Shown: positions 1 through 8,933, counted from the first letter of the stretch. The stretch: 64,000 nucleotides of DNA from Defluviitaleaceae bacterium (GCA_009779755.1 WRDO01000012.1:18074-82073), one strand, 5' to 3'. The notes: a model not told the origin generated them from the sequence alone. Numbers and translations: made by a program.

Positions 1-2284
1 CTACATCACCCCTTGAAACCATTTGCCCCACGGTGGCAGAAACCGTATGGCAATGGGCGTACCTCACTTGGTTGCCATCCGCACATTCGATTACGATAAA
101 GTTACCGTACCCTCCGGCATCGTACCCAACGGCGATAACCGTACCATCAAGCCCCGCCAAAATCGGCGTACCCTCCGGCAGACCAATATCAAGACCCCAA
201 TGGAATTGCTTCTCGCCGCTTATAGGGTTGATACGATAACCGTACAAGCTGGAAACAAATGGCCGCCAGTCAAAGTCAAAGGGATTTCCGACAAATTGCC
301 TTGCCCCTTTGGAGTACATGAGGATATAGAAATGGTGTGTTTGGTCATCATCCATCCGTTCCAACAAAATTTCCGTGAAAGAACGAGAAGTCATGGTAAC
401 GTAGAGAATATGCCATTCGTATTCAACAGTTACCGTATAAGTGTAGGTATACAAATGGGTAACACCATTTACATCCGTCCAACTGCCCACGCCTGTCCGT
501 TCTTCTTCCCTTGTGCGTATCTCAATAACCGATTCTGTTTCGAGGGCATATTGAGCATCGAAAATCTCTTGAATGGTTGCCGCTACTTCCGCAAAAGTGA
601 AGTCCTCATACACCGCTGTCAAAAACACCATTAACGCAAAGGGGTCATGCCCGATGCTGTCAATGTTTAGACGATATTCGTTATAACCGGGGTAGTTCGT
701 TTGTATATCGTTGATATAGATTCGCAAGTCTGTTTCCAATTCGGTGTATTTAATACTGGCATCATCTATATCCCCAAAGTCAGCGGCATATGTCACGCTT
801 CCGATAAAAGATGATGTGCCGGAAAACATCCCCATACACATGGAAAACATGGATAGAATGAGGAACACCATAAGAAGCAACAATATCCCTTTAACCAAAA
901 ACACAGGATTTTTACGCAATATCGCCGTGACTACTTTAGCGGCTTTTGCGGTAAACCCCACCGCTTTGCCTGTTGTATGAGCGGCTTTTTTGGCGGCTCG
1001 TAATTGTTTGGCGTAGTTCCGTTTGATAGCCCGTTTTTGCATAAATCGTGAAAGCGGGTTGCTTTTTAACTTGGGGTTATCCCGCAGGGCTTTTTTGTAA
1101 TCAAGACGGATTTTGTTCTTAATGGATTTCCGCTCCAGTTTCGCAAGGCGGCGGTATGGACGGTTTTTATGAAAACGGTATGCCGAACGTGCCGTCTGCT
1201 TAACGCCACGATACCCGCTTTCGGTAAGTAGCTCGGCTTTGTGCGTAACCTTGATGCCTACGTTTTCATGCTCTACTTGATGGATTTTGGTGTGTATCTT
1301 GGTTACGGCAATGGATGTAACCGCGCCCGCCGCTTTTGCGGGTAAAACCTTATCTTTGGGGTTGTTCCACTTCGCTTCGCCGATGGGAATTTTTTCTTTG
1401 GCATGGGTCAGCTTAGAAACAGCTTTACTTTTGCCCTCATCAAATTCGAGGGTTTTTACTTTGACTGTTTTGGCGGGCAGCTTCTCTTGGGCTTTTTCCA
1501 ACTTTTTATCCAATTTATCAGCCCGCTTTTCCAACTTGGTTATCGCTTTTTCGTCTTTTGAAAACCGTAAACGGCTTTTCGGATTATCGGATGTAGAACC
1601 AAGCGGAGTGGAAACACCCGTTTCGGTGTTTGTATCTATTAATGATTGTTCGCTTGGGTCGGGAGCATCGGCGGTTTCTTTGGTGTTGTTATTTTTGAGA
1701 GTATCGGTAGCTTCATCGGGAATGACGTTTTCGGAAGCATCATCCTTTGCTTCACCGTCCGGCTCATCTGTGCCGTTCTCGTTTTCGGATTGCTCCGTAT
1801 CGGTTGCTTCATGGCTCGGTGTATCGGTGTTTTCGGTCTTGAGTTCGCTTTGTTCAAATCGGAGTGCCGAATCTTTGTTTTTTAGTTTAGATTGGCTCTT
1901 TGATTTTTGATTGGCCGTCAACTTGCTGATAATGGTAGCCCCAGCCTCCAACGAAAAACGGGAAGCAGATACGGCGGTATTTCTGTCGGGGGTTTCATCG
2001 GGTGATATGCTACGAATGAAATTGGCGGCTCCCTGTTGTAACCCGGTAAAACCAACCCCACCATTCGGAGCATTATTTCCAACGGAATTTTCACCCACAA
2101 GGGGAAGTGCCACCCCTGTTGGTTCATTCGGAGCGGCACTTGTTTGGGGTTGAGATTCGGAGCGAATGTCCTCATGCTCTAATTTCCGTTGTTTTCTTTG
2201 TTTGCTTTTAGTGTTGTCGGTGACAGATGAATCGGAATTACGGGGGTCTTGGGTTTCGTCCTCAAAACGAATTTTCCGGCTCAT
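1..2284 (-). CDS. CD1108-like ICE cell-wall hydrolase with M23 peptidase domain (3' end cut by window)
   Basis: The frame stays open from the ATG at 2284 to the window edge, so the C-terminus is missing. By my translation the first ~260 residues are Ser/Glu/Thr/Lys-rich and look disordered. A basic stretch follows, then one strong membrane segment near residues 460-490. The extracellular part ends in an M23 (LytM-type) metallopeptidase domain. Its zinc-binding HWGLD motif lies near residue 693 and a YAHCH motif close to the edge, matching the HxxxD and HxH ligands of the family. In Tn1549/CTn-type elements a protein of this kind opens the peptidoglycan for the type IV secretion channel. The ATG overlaps the VirB4 stop by one base (TAATG), so the two are translationally linked. 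A second wall-hydrolase domain could lie beyond the edge. Confidence 0.85.
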   Translation of the reverse strand, partial: MSRKIRFEDETQDPRNSDSSVTDNTKSKQRKQRKLEHEDIRSESQPQTSAAPNEPTGVALPLVGENSVGNNAPNGGVGFTGLQQGAANFIRSISPDETPDRNTAVSASRFSLEAGATIISKLTANQKSKSQSKLKNKDSALRFEQSELKTENTDTPSHEATDTEQSENENGTDEPDGEAKDDASENVIPDEATDTLKNNNTKETADAPDPSEQSLIDTNTETGVSTPLGSTSDNPKSRLRFSKDEKAITKLEKRADKLDKKLEKAQEKLPAKTVKVKTLEFDEGKSKAVSKLTHAKEKIPIGEAKWNNPKDKVLPAKAAGAVTSIAVTKIHTKIHQVEHENVGIKVTHKAELLTESGYRGVKQTARSAYRFHKNRPYRRLAKLERKSIKNKIRLDYKKALRDNPKLKSNPLSRFMQKRAIKRNYAKQLRAAKKAAHTTGKAVGFTAKAAKVVTAILRKNPVFLVKGILLLLMVFLILSMFSMCMGMFSGTSSFIGSVTYAADFGDIDDASIKYTELETDLRIYINDIQTNYPGYNEYRLNIDSIGHDPFALMVFLTAVYEDFTFAEVAATIQEIFDAQYALETESVIEIRTREEERTGVGSWTDVNGVTHLYTYTYTVTVEYEWHILYVTMTSRSFTEILLERMDDDQTHHFYILMYSKGARQFVGNPFDFDWRPFVSSLYGYRINPISGEKQFHWGLDIGLPEGTPILAGLDGTVIAVGYDAGGYGNFIVIECADGNQVRYAHCHTVSATVGQMVSRGDV

Positions 2285-4761
2285 TAACCCACCTCATCCA
2301 GTTTGGTTGTCATAATTTTGTACAGTTCCGTGTCTTTAGGGAATTTGTCATTAAATGGAATGATAGTATTACCGTGGAACAACAAACCCTCACCAGCCGC
2401 CGATTGCGTAACATACGAAAGCTGATAAGGGCTGATGCCAAGCTGTTTTGCGAGGATTTGCCTATCCCCGCCCGCTTGGTTGAGCATGAGAATAAAGTCC
2501 GAATTTTCAAAGATATTTTCGATTTCGCGGGAGGAAAGCATATCCTTGACATTTTGCGTGATACCTGTCGGAATACCGCCCCATTTTCTAAACCGCTTCC
2601 ATATTTCTATGGAATACGCCGCTGTTTGTTCTTCTTTTAAGAGCAAGTGAAATTCGTCAATATAAAACCAAGTCGTTTTCTTTGCGGCACGGTTGATTGT
2701 TACCCTGTTCCATACTGCATCTTGTAAAATGAGCATACCCAACTTTTTAAGCTGCTTGCCGAGTTCCTTGATGTCAAAACACACAAGCCTGTTGCTCATG
2801 TTTACGTTGGTGCGGTGGTTAAACACATTCAAAGAACCCGTAACATAGATTTCGAGAGCAGTCGCTACGTGTTGTGCTTCCGGCTCGGTTTGCTTGCGGA
2901 TAAGGTTGTACAAATCCTCTAAAATCGGCATCCTGTCGGGGTGCGGGTCAACAAGGTATTCCCTGTAAACCAACCGCACACAACGGTCAATGATGGTCTT
3001 TTCCGTTGGAGAAAGTCCATCTTTGCCGCCGACAACCAATTCGCACAGCGATAAAATGAAGTCACTTTTTAAAGTCAATGGGTTTTCTTCTTCGCTGTAA
3101 TCCACATTTATATCCATCGGGTTAAGGTAGTGCGGGCTTGTGGGCGATAATTTGATTGCTTGACCGCCAAGCCGTGTAACAAGGGGATAATATTCACCTT
3201 CGGGGTCGGCGATAATGATGTCATCGTTGGTGATAAGAAATGCGTTTACCATTTCACGCTTGGCAGAAAAGGATTTACCCGCCCCCGGCGTACCTAAGAT
3301 GAGGCCGTTTGGATTTTTAAGGCTCTTGCGATTTGCCATGATGAGATTATTCGAGAGAGCGTTCAAGCCGTAGTACAAGGCTTCGCCGTCTTGGAATAAT
3401 TCTTGCGTGGTGAAAGGTACGAAGATAGCGGTGCTTGATGTTGTTAAACCACGTTGAATTTCTATCTGATTTATTCCCAACGGCAGGGATGATATGAGTG
3501 CCTGTTCCTGTTGGAAGTCCAACCGTTTCAAAGCACAGTTGTACTTTTGGGCAATGCCCGATGCGGCGAATACGAGGTTTTCAAGTTTCCGCTTGGTGGG
3601 TGCGGTGTTCAAAACGATAAGCGTAACGAGGAACATCCGCTCATTTCGTGATTGCAGTTCCTTCAAAATATTCTTTGCTTCATCGCCGTAAGTGGCTATA
3701 TCCGTAGGAATAACATCCATGTCATAACCCGCACGTACCGCTTTTTTCTGCTCGGCTATCTTCATGGCATCCAAGTCGGTGATTTTCCGCTTGATGGTTT
3801 TGATGGCTTCCATTTGGTCTATAGACTTGATGTGCATATTGACCGTTAAGGCGTTGTCCATGTTGAGATAATCAGCCAAAAGCCTGTCGGTGAGTTCGGG
3901 AGCAAGTATTTGAATGAAGCTGGCTGCTCCAATGGTTGTACCCATGCGGAATGTTTTGCCGTTGCTGAAATCAAAGGAAGTCGGGGCGATATAGTCTTTA
4001 GTGTTCATGCCGGACTTGGCGAGGTCAGCCCATTCAAGCTGTAGTTTTTCCGCTCCATCGGGGTGCAGTTGCCCGTGTAACACGGCAAGCCGTTCCAAGC
4101 CGTCAAGGGCGTATGCCTTTACACCCAAGACTTTAAAATTATTGATGATGTCGGTTTCGATACGCTCCAGCCGGGGTTTTGCTTCCTTCATGTTAGTTGC
4201 TTCAATGCCGAAGGTAATATACTTCATCTTAACCAAGCCATTGTTGCCTTTGGCAAGCTGGTTTTTCATCATTTCCGCGTATTCGGCACGGATGGAGTTG
4301 AAATCATCGTCTTGTTCGGGGATGCTGATTGCCTTTTCAAAGTCTTTCATGTTGCCGTATTTGTTAATGAAGGAAAGCTGAACGCTGACCGTGTTATCGA
4401 AGTAATTAAGGAAGTCGCAATACCCCTCGAATATCTGCGTCTTGTCCTCGTTTTGGGCGAGTTGGTAATTAATATCGCCAAACGTGACTGTCTTGGTGAA
4501 CAGTTTCTCGTTCACACGGCAGATACCGTCTTTATATATTTCGTGGTAGGGAATGGACTGTTGTGCCGTTTTCGGTGCTTTGCCTGTGCCAAACAATTTG
4601 TTAAGCACTTTTTCCTTGATACCCTGCTTTTTAGCAGCAGGTAAGCCGTTAGGAGCGTTTGTACCCTTTTTTGCATCTTTTGTGTTTGCATTTGCTGTTT
4701 GCACATTTTGTCCCTGCTGGGATTTTTGTGCTTGGGTTTTGCGATTGGTCGCTACATTCAA
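2284..4761 (-). CDS. virB4: VirB4/TraE-type conjugation ATPase
   Basis: Cytoplasmic ATPase that powers assembly of the conjugative type IV secretion channel. Walker A (GTPGAGKS) is near residue 490 and a Walker B-like stretch (FYIDEFHLLL) near residue 700; length about 825 residues is normal. I place the start at a TTG (4761) because an AAGGAGG lies 9 bases upstream of it. A longer reading from ATG 4782 would put that RBS inside the coding sequence (codons 2-4). The gene overlaps the end of PrgI by 113 bases in a different frame. The N-terminal ~55 residues are Gln/Lys/Ala-rich and poorly ordered. Confidence 0.93.
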   Translation of the reverse strand: MNVATNRKTQAQKSQQGQNVQTANANTKDAKKGTNAPNGLPAAKKQGIKEKVLNKLFGTGKAPKTAQQSIPYHEIYKDGICRVNEKLFTKTVTFGDINYQLAQNEDKTQIFEGYCDFLNYFDNTVSVQLSFINKYGNMKDFEKAISIPEQDDDFNSIRAEYAEMMKNQLAKGNNGLVKMKYITFGIEATNMKEAKPRLERIETDIINNFKVLGVKAYALDGLERLAVLHGQLHPDGAEKLQLEWADLAKSGMNTKDYIAPTSFDFSNGKTFRMGTTIGAASFIQILAPELTDRLLADYLNMDNALTVNMHIKSIDQMEAIKTIKRKITDLDAMKIAEQKKAVRAGYDMDVIPTDIATYGDEAKNILKELQSRNERMFLVTLIVLNTAPTKRKLENLVFAASGIAQKYNCALKRLDFQQEQALISSLPLGINQIEIQRGLTTSSTAIFVPFTTQELFQDGEALYYGLNALSNNLIMANRKSLKNPNGLILGTPGAGKSFSAKREMVNAFLITNDDIIIADPEGEYYPLVTRLGGQAIKLSPTSPHYLNPMDINVDYSEEENPLTLKSDFILSLCELVVGGKDGLSPTEKTIIDRCVRLVYREYLVDPHPDRMPILEDLYNLIRKQTEPEAQHVATALEIYVTGSLNVFNHRTNVNMSNRLVCFDIKELGKQLKKLGMLILQDAVWNRVTINRAAKKTTWFYIDEFHLLLKEEQTAAYSIEIWKRFRKWGGIPTGITQNVKDMLSSREIENIFENSDFILMLNQAGGDRQILAKQLGISPYQLSYVTQSAAGEGLLFHGNTIIPFNDKFPKDTELYKIMTTKLDEVG

Positions 4762-5095
4762 AAATCTGACCCTCCTTTTCAATGATGGAATAAAAATTTG
4801 TGGTTACATAAGGCCGTGTCGGTGGGAAGAACCATTTACTGCGAATCATGTTAAACAAAATTTTTTCGGCGGGTATGCCGTCCCTTTCGTACATAGCCAT
4901 AAAAAAAGCAGGGAGCATAAACGCCATCATCAGCAGTACGGCGGTTGAGTTACCGAGAGCATTTCTTGTTGCAAAAAAAACAGGAACACCGATTGCCGCC
5001 GCCGTTCCGAAACAAACCACTTGACGTTTTGTAAGCCCAAGAACCAATTTGGTTTTTACTTTTGTAAGGTCTTTCGGGATTTGGACATAAGCCAC
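4649..5095 (-). CDS. PrgI family protein
   Basis: Small membrane protein of the Gram-positive conjugation apparatus, encoded between the methyltransferase and VirB4. The start is GTG, with AGGGGGTG seven bases upstream; the first G is shared with the TAG stop of the methyltransferase gene. Residues 1-25 (VQIPKDLTKVK) are the conserved PrgI opening. Two adjacent hydrophobic segments lie at about 28-48 and 53-72, followed by a cytosolic helix (PAEKILFNMIRSKWFF). The last ~45 residues are Lys/Cys-rich and overlap the VirB4 start, so this tail may be a by-product of overlapping coding. Confidence 0.85.
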   Translation of the reverse strand: MAYVQIPKDLTKVKTKLVLGLTKRQVVCFGTAAAIGVPVFFATRNALGNSTAVLLMMAFMLPAFFMAMYERDGIPAEKILFNMIRSKWFFPPTRPYVTTNFYSIIEKEGQIFECSDQSQNPSTKIPAGTKCANSKCKHKRCKKGYKRS

Positions 5096-6312
5096 TACGC
5101 ATCACCCCCTGTCATGTGGCTTAAAATGTGGGTTATGACATCAACCGTCCAACCGTTGCCGATTGTTTTATAACGCTGGGTATTGCTGATGTTTACGGTT
5201 TTTCCGTTATCATCTATGCCGTGAGCGGTGTAATTATCGGGTATGGTTTGGCATCGTTCGGCTTCAACTACCGATAACTTTCGGACGGTATAATCCCCAT
5301 CGGGGAGGTTGATTTTATACAAGCCTGTTTTCGCTCCCCTGCCGCCGCCGTTGGCACACATCGAAACTGTTTTGCCGTGAACGCTGTAAATCCTATCGCC
5401 TTGACCGCCTTTTCCGATTGTTCCGACACGGATTGGCGAACAGATAACGGAATCCGTCAGCACCGTAGTAAAAGCGTTCAGTTTGCCGTCCTCACGTACC
5501 TCTAACCGCTTGAAACTGCCACTATCATCCGCACGGGTACGGAGGGCAGCTCCCACTTCATCACCCACCGCTTCGGCAACAAAAAGCCCTGTCTTTTGGC
5601 GTTTCATCATGGACAGGGCGTTTTCTTTGTACATCGTTGAGAGGATAGTTTGTGATTTGTCGGAAAGGGCGATTGGTTCTGCAATCATTGTTCGTTTTTT
5701 CTTTGTGATACTGTTTCGGAACTCCGCTCCTTGATAGGTTGCGGTAATGCAATGGCTTTTGTCTTGGTAAGGAATACCGCTTTCAAGAATGTCTTTGAGT
5801 AAAATCTCCCGGTCATGGGGCTGAGTTATACCCTCGATATTCGTCCAATAAAGCCGTTTGCGTTGTTGTGCCGACACAAGAGCGGAGTTAATTAGAATAG
5901 GTTCGCAGCCCAACTCATCGGAAATGAAATCCCGGATGTTGTTGGGCATGGACGCTACGTTTTCATAAAAGAAGAATCGTGGTCGAATCTGCCATACCGC
6001 TTCAACGAAACGCATAAACAGTTTCCAACCCATGCCTTCCTTGTCAACTTCACGATTGGTTTTGGCGATACTCCAAAAAGTACAGGGAGAGCCGCCCATC
6101 ACAATGTCGTAATCCGTAAACCGCCTAAAATCGGAATCCATAACATCGCCGTGGTGAGTGTTTGTAGAAAAATTGTATCTACTGATTGAACGTGCATACT
6201 TATCAATTTCGTATGCTTCGTAATGAGAAACGGCATATCCGGCGCGTTCAAGTGCAATGCGTCCACAAGATATGCCGTCAAAGAGGGAAACCACTTTGAG
6301 GGGATGAATCAG
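5095..6312 (-). CDS. Orphan DNA (cytosine-5) methyltransferase
   Basis: Transfers methyl groups from S-adenosylmethionine to cytosine C5. Visible motifs in order: motif I (SLFDGISCG), motif IV with the catalytic Cys (GGSPCTFWS), motif VI (ENVASM), motif VIII-like QQRKRLYW, and the C-terminal IGNGWTVDVI. No restriction nuclease is nearby, so it is probably an anti-restriction function of the element. The first ATG/GTG/TTG-type codon is GTG at 6294, but it lies 25 bases from the GAGGAGG at 6320-6326. A CTG at 6312 is correctly spaced, overlaps the preceding stop as CTGA, and adds six residues (IHPLKV after the start) in the same frame. I therefore prefer CTG; the start is uncertain. Confidence 0.88.
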   Translation of the reverse strand: MIHPLKVVSLFDGISCGRIALERAGYAVSHYEAYEIDKYARSISRYNFSTNTHHGDVMDSDFRRFTDYDIVMGGSPCTFWSIAKTNREVDKEGMGWKLFMRFVEAVWQIRPRFFFYENVASMPNNIRDFISDELGCEPILINSALVSAQQRKRLYWTNIEGITQPHDREILLKDILESGIPYQDKSHCITATYQGAEFRNSITKKKRTMIAEPIALSDKSQTILSTMYKENALSMMKRQKTGLFVAEAVGDEVGAALRTRADDSGSFKRLEVREDGKLNAFTTVLTDSVICSPIRVGTIGKGGQGDRIYSVHGKTVSMCANGGGRGAKTGLYKINLPDGDYTVRKLSVVEAERCQTIPDNYTAHGIDDNGKTVNISNTQRYKTIGNGWTVDVITHILSHMTGGDA

Positions 6313-6884
6313 AAATAGACCTCCTCATCATCCTCGCAGATGAAGAAGCAGTCCTCATCAAAGCCTGTAATATCGAATGGCGAGGGTATTTCGCCGAGTT
6401 TGTCCGTGCCAATGTTGTGTGTGAGTTTTAAGAGGCGTACATAGCGTTCCCCGGCTTCAATCGTTTCTTTTAATAATGATGATTGCACCGGGATGTGTGT
6501 GCCATGTTTATCCATTAGAAACTCTGCGTAATCAACGGACAGGTATTTTTCACGGGCGTTGGTGTCGTTTATCAGTTCGATGATTGCTTCGTCTATATTA
6601 ATGGGGTATTCATCGTGCAAACCTTTCAACACATAATCCGCTAATATAACGAGCGGGTCATAATAATTGAGCAGGATTTTTATTTCATCAGCGTTCATGT
6701 AATCCATGCCATCGCCTGTTAATTCCTCGTAAGCATCTTGGACGATGGCGATACGATGGGCGTTGTCGTATATATCTTCTTCGCTGAGAGTGAGCATTTC
6801 GGATTTGAAGTTTTCGTAATTAGCGGTTATACGCCGTTTCAGTTGAGCGAGTGCAGAAAACTCGTTGTATCTTGTGGTTTTCAA
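6309..6884 (-). CDS. ICE accessory protein, possibly DUF3848-like
   Basis: A 191-residue acidic, soluble protein with no membrane segment. It sits between VirB6 and the methyltransferase in the conjugation operon and overlaps the methyltransferase start. The N-terminal ~100 residues look helical; the C-terminus is very acidic (CEDDEEVYF). The segment around residues 22-50 resembles the DUF3848 family often carried by clostridial elements, but I recognise this only weakly. Its position next to a DNA methyltransferase would suit an anti-restriction or regulatory role; that is inference. Confidence 0.6.
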   Translation of the reverse strand: MKTTRYNEFSALAQLKRRITANYENFKSEMLTLSEEDIYDNAHRIAIVQDAYEELTGDGMDYMNADEIKILLNYYDPLVILADYVLKGLHDEYPINIDEAIIELINDTNAREKYLSVDYAEFLMDKHGTHIPVQSSLLKETIEAGERYVRLLKLTHNIGTDKLGEIPSPFDITGFDEDCFFICEDDEEVYF

Positions 6885-6933
6885 AAAAACATCCTTTCCT
6901 ATATAAATGAAATAACCCGCACATGACGGGAGA

Positions 6934-7803
6934 TTAGCTTGCCGAGAAGATTGATTTTGCCAATCCTCCCGTTTTTAGGAGCATAAAACAGAGCAGGGTC
7001 GTGTACCCAACTACTGTCCATATGGCTACGTGGATATTGGCAGCGGAAGCGATAGTACCGACTAAAACGGCATAAATCGCAACACAAACCATGATGAGGA
7101 AACCTTGAAAAGCAACCGCAAGAAGGGCTTTGAGGTAGTTGTTACCCACACCCGACCATTCACGGTTTACCATTGTTGAGAGGGGGATAGGAGCAATGGA
7201 AATGGTTAGATAAATTTCCAACATACGTCCGACTACCACAATGAAAATGACGATGGACATGATGAACATGGCAAGCCCGATGAGTTGGATTTGCAACCAT
7301 ATACCCATCAGTTCGCCTATACTCATATCCACCATTGATGCTTCCAACGCCGCCATCATTTCGGGGCTTCCGAGAGCGGTGTCGCCGGAAATAAGGGAAG
7401 CAGCGTTATTGATTACGCCTTGAGCCATATCGAAAATCGCCATCACAATGTTGAACGTGTTGGTGAGAATGAAAACGGCGATAAAAGTTTTGAATATCCA
7501 CTTGAAAATGTTGAAGGTGTCAAAGTCTTGGAGATTGTTTTTTTCTATAATTAGCTGTATCAGTTCGTAACACAGCACAAAGGTTAGAATCATTCCCGCA
7601 ATCGGGAGTACAACCGTTTCAGACAGATTCCGTATCATGTTGAAAACCCCGGCGTTCCAGCCCGCCGGGGTTTGTCCCACCTGTACCGCTATATCGGCTA
7701 CTTGGTCGTTTACCTGTCCAAATATCCGAGCGAAGGATGCCATGATACCGTCAATGAGGAACTGTCTTATCCAGTTGGAAATACCGTCGAAAAGCCAGCT
7801 CAT
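6934..7803 (-). CDS. VirB6/TrbL-like conjugal transfer membrane protein
   Basis: Polytopic inner-membrane channel component of the type IV secretion system. 289 residues with an amphipathic start (MSWLFDGISNWIRQFLIDG) followed by about six hydrophobic segments: approx. 58-80, 95-118, 165-190, 195-215, 235-258 and 262-280. It lies between the Maff2 array and the accessory protein, as expected for the CD1112-type VirB6 of Tn1549-like elements. AAGGAGG precedes the ATG by 11 bases. The protein ends LLKTGGLAKSIFSAS, a short cytosolic tail. Confidence 0.88.
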   Translation of the reverse strand: MSWLFDGISNWIRQFLIDGIMASFARIFGQVNDQVADIAVQVGQTPAGWNAGVFNMIRNLSETVVLPIAGMILTFVLCYELIQLIIEKNNLQDFDTFNIFKWIFKTFIAVFILTNTFNIVMAIFDMAQGVINNAASLISGDTALGSPEMMAALEASMVDMSIGELMGIWLQIQLIGLAMFIMSIVIFIVVVGRMLEIYLTISIAPIPLSTMVNREWSGVGNNYLKALLAVAFQGFLIMVCVAIYAVLVGTIASAANIHVAIWTVVGYTTLLCFMLLKTGGLAKSIFSAS

Positions 7804-7822
7804 CTACTCGTTGTCCTCCTTC

Positions 7823-8038
7823 TTATCCGAAAAGTCCTGTAAGTTGGGGTACAAGCAAAAGGCCGATAAGTGCCACACCGCCGCCAGCCATAAGCTGTTT
7901 CATGCCCTGCGATTTCGCACCCGGATTGTCGTTACCGTAACCTTCTAAAAGGTTGATTACACCCCATACGCCAAGCCCTGCACCGAGGGCGATAACCAAT
8001 GTTTGTAATACTCCTACTGCGCTGTTAAAGAACTCCAT
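7823..8038 (-). CDS. Maff2 family small membrane protein, copy 1
   Basis: A 71-residue protein with two hydrophobic segments (VLQTLVIALGAGLGVWGVI and GGGVALIGLLLVPQL) separated by a hydrophilic, Gly-rich loop (EGYGNDNPGAKSQGMKQ). In CTn-type elements it sits between VirD4 and VirB6; the size and topology resemble a VirB2/TrbC-type pilin, though that role is inference. The start is the ATG at 8038 after AAAAGGAGG; an upstream extension of the frame runs through a hairpin and is not credible. This is the copy closest to VirB6. It differs from the other two at residue 9 (Gly instead of Asp). Confidence 0.88.
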   Translation of the reverse strand: MEFFNSAVGVLQTLVIALGAGLGVWGVINLLEGYGNDNPGAKSQGMKQLMAGGGVALIGLLLVPQLTGLFG

Positions 8039-8087
8039 TAAAAAACCTCCTTTTAATTTTTGGGTTTTGGTTGTTCGTGTATTTAAG

Positions 8088-8110
8088 ACAAGGCTTGTAA
8101 AAAGCCTTGT
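8088..8110 (-). terminator. Short hairpin between Maff2 copies 1 and 2
   Basis: ACAAGGCT pairs with AGCCTTGT across a short loop. It is one of two hairpins in this spacer. A related sequence (AAGGCT/AGCCTT) lies in the next spacer near 8447-8467, followed on the minus strand by a T-rich run. A weak terminator or processing stem is likely. Confidence 0.45.
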
Positions 8111-8121
8111 GCCGGACATAG

Positions 8122-8159
8122 AAAAACCGCCGTTTGATGATGGTACTACCAAACGGCGG
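8122..8159 (-). terminator. Terminator-like hairpin upstream of Maff2 copy 1
   Basis: On the minus strand a perfect 10-bp stem (arms at 8127-8136 and 8150-8159, CCGCCGTTTG type) is followed by TTTTT. It lies upstream of a gene that should be co-transcribed, so it probably acts as a partial terminator or an mRNA-stabilising stem. Confidence 0.65.
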
Positions 8160-8179
8160 TCATGGTGATTTAATGGTTT

Positions 8180-8395
8180 TTATCCGAAAAGCCCGGTAAG
8201 CTGGGGTACAAGCAACAAACCGATAAGTGCCACACCGCCGCCGGACATAAGCTGTTTCATGCCTTGCGATTTCGCACCCGGATTGTCGTTGCCGTAACCT
8301 TCTAATAAGTTGATTACGCCCCATACACCAAGCCCTGCACCGAGGGCGATAACCAATGTCTGTAATACATCTACTGCGCTGTTAAAGAACTCCAT
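8180..8395 (-). CDS. Maff2 family small membrane protein, copy 2
   Basis: 71 residues, differing from copy 1 only at residue 9 and near residue 51 (Ser for Ala). It has the same two membrane segments and the same RBS context as copies 1 and 3 (AGGAGG and a T-rich stretch just before the ATG). The repeat unit includes its own upstream hairpins, so the array arose by duplication of gene plus spacer. The copies keep an intact frame with mostly synonymous third-position changes, which argues that all three are under selection. Confidence 0.88.
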   Translation of the reverse strand: MEFFNSAVDVLQTLVIALGAGLGVWGVINLLEGYGNDNPGAKSQGMKQLMSGGGVALIGLLLVPQLTGLFG

Positions 8396-8479
8396 TAAAA
8401 AAGCCTCCTCTTGATTTTTGGGTTTTGTTTGTTCGTGTATATAAAAACAAGGCTCTTGAAAGCCTTGTGCCGGACATTG

Positions 8480-8517
8480 AAAAACCGCCGTTCGGTGATG
8501 TTGCTGCCAAGCGGCGG
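8480..8517 (-). terminator. Terminator-like hairpin upstream of Maff2 copy 2
   Basis: Arms at 8485-8495 and 8507-8517 (CCGCCG core plus wobble or mismatched pairs), followed by a T-tract on the minus strand. It is homologous to the hairpins before copies 1 and 3, with a less perfect stem. Confidence 0.6.
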
Positions 8518-8550
8518 TCATAAGGTTAATTTATGATGCTCATGCGGATT

Positions 8551-8766
8551 TTAGCCGAAAAGCCCGGTAAGCTGGGGTACAAGTAACAAACCGATAAGCG
8601 CCACACCACCGCCAGCCATAAGCTGTTTCATGCCCTGCGATTTTGCACCCGGATTGTCGTTACCATAACCTTCGAGAAGATTGACTACGCCCCATACGCC
8701 AAGCCCCGCTCCAAGAGCGATAACCAATGTCTGTAATACATCTACTGCGCTGTTAAAGAACTCCAT
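8551..8766 (-). CDS. Maff2 family small membrane protein, copy 3
   Basis: 71 residues, nearly identical to copies 1 and 2 (Val for Ile near residue 28). It is the copy closest to VirD4 and so the first transcribed. AAGGAGG precedes the ATG. If the protein is a pilin-like subunit, three genes would raise its dosage over the single-copy channel proteins of the same operon. Confidence 0.88.
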   Translation of the reverse strand: MEFFNSAVDVLQTLVIALGAGLGVWGVVNLLEGYGNDNPGAKSQGMKQLMAGGGVALIGLLLVPQLTGLFG

Positions 8767-8803
8767 TAAAAAGCCTCCTTTAGATTTTTGGGTTTTGGGA
8801 AAT

Positions 8804-8852
8804 AAAAAACCGCCATTCGGTAAATGGTGCGTTCGTTGCTACCGAATGGCGG
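8804..8852 (-). terminator. Terminator-like hairpin between VirD4 and Maff2 copy 3
   Basis: A perfect 13-bp stem (arms 8810-8822 and 8840-8852, CCGCCATTCGGTA type) followed by six T on the minus strand. This is the strongest of the three homologous hairpins. Compared with the copy 1 stem, two base pairs are changed on both sides (G-C to A-T, T-A to C-G), so pairing is conserved while sequence is not. Confidence 0.7.
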
Positions 8853-8933
8853 TCATGGGGATGCCCGATATAACTGTATGTGGGGCAATCCGATATTCAG
8901 TTGTAATCGGCTAAAGAGCCGTGATGAATGTGT

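Noticed and set aside
23..1910. Long plus-strand open frames at the left edge
   Set aside because: They lie opposite a continuous minus-strand M23 peptidase gene with clear motifs and have no start signals of their own.
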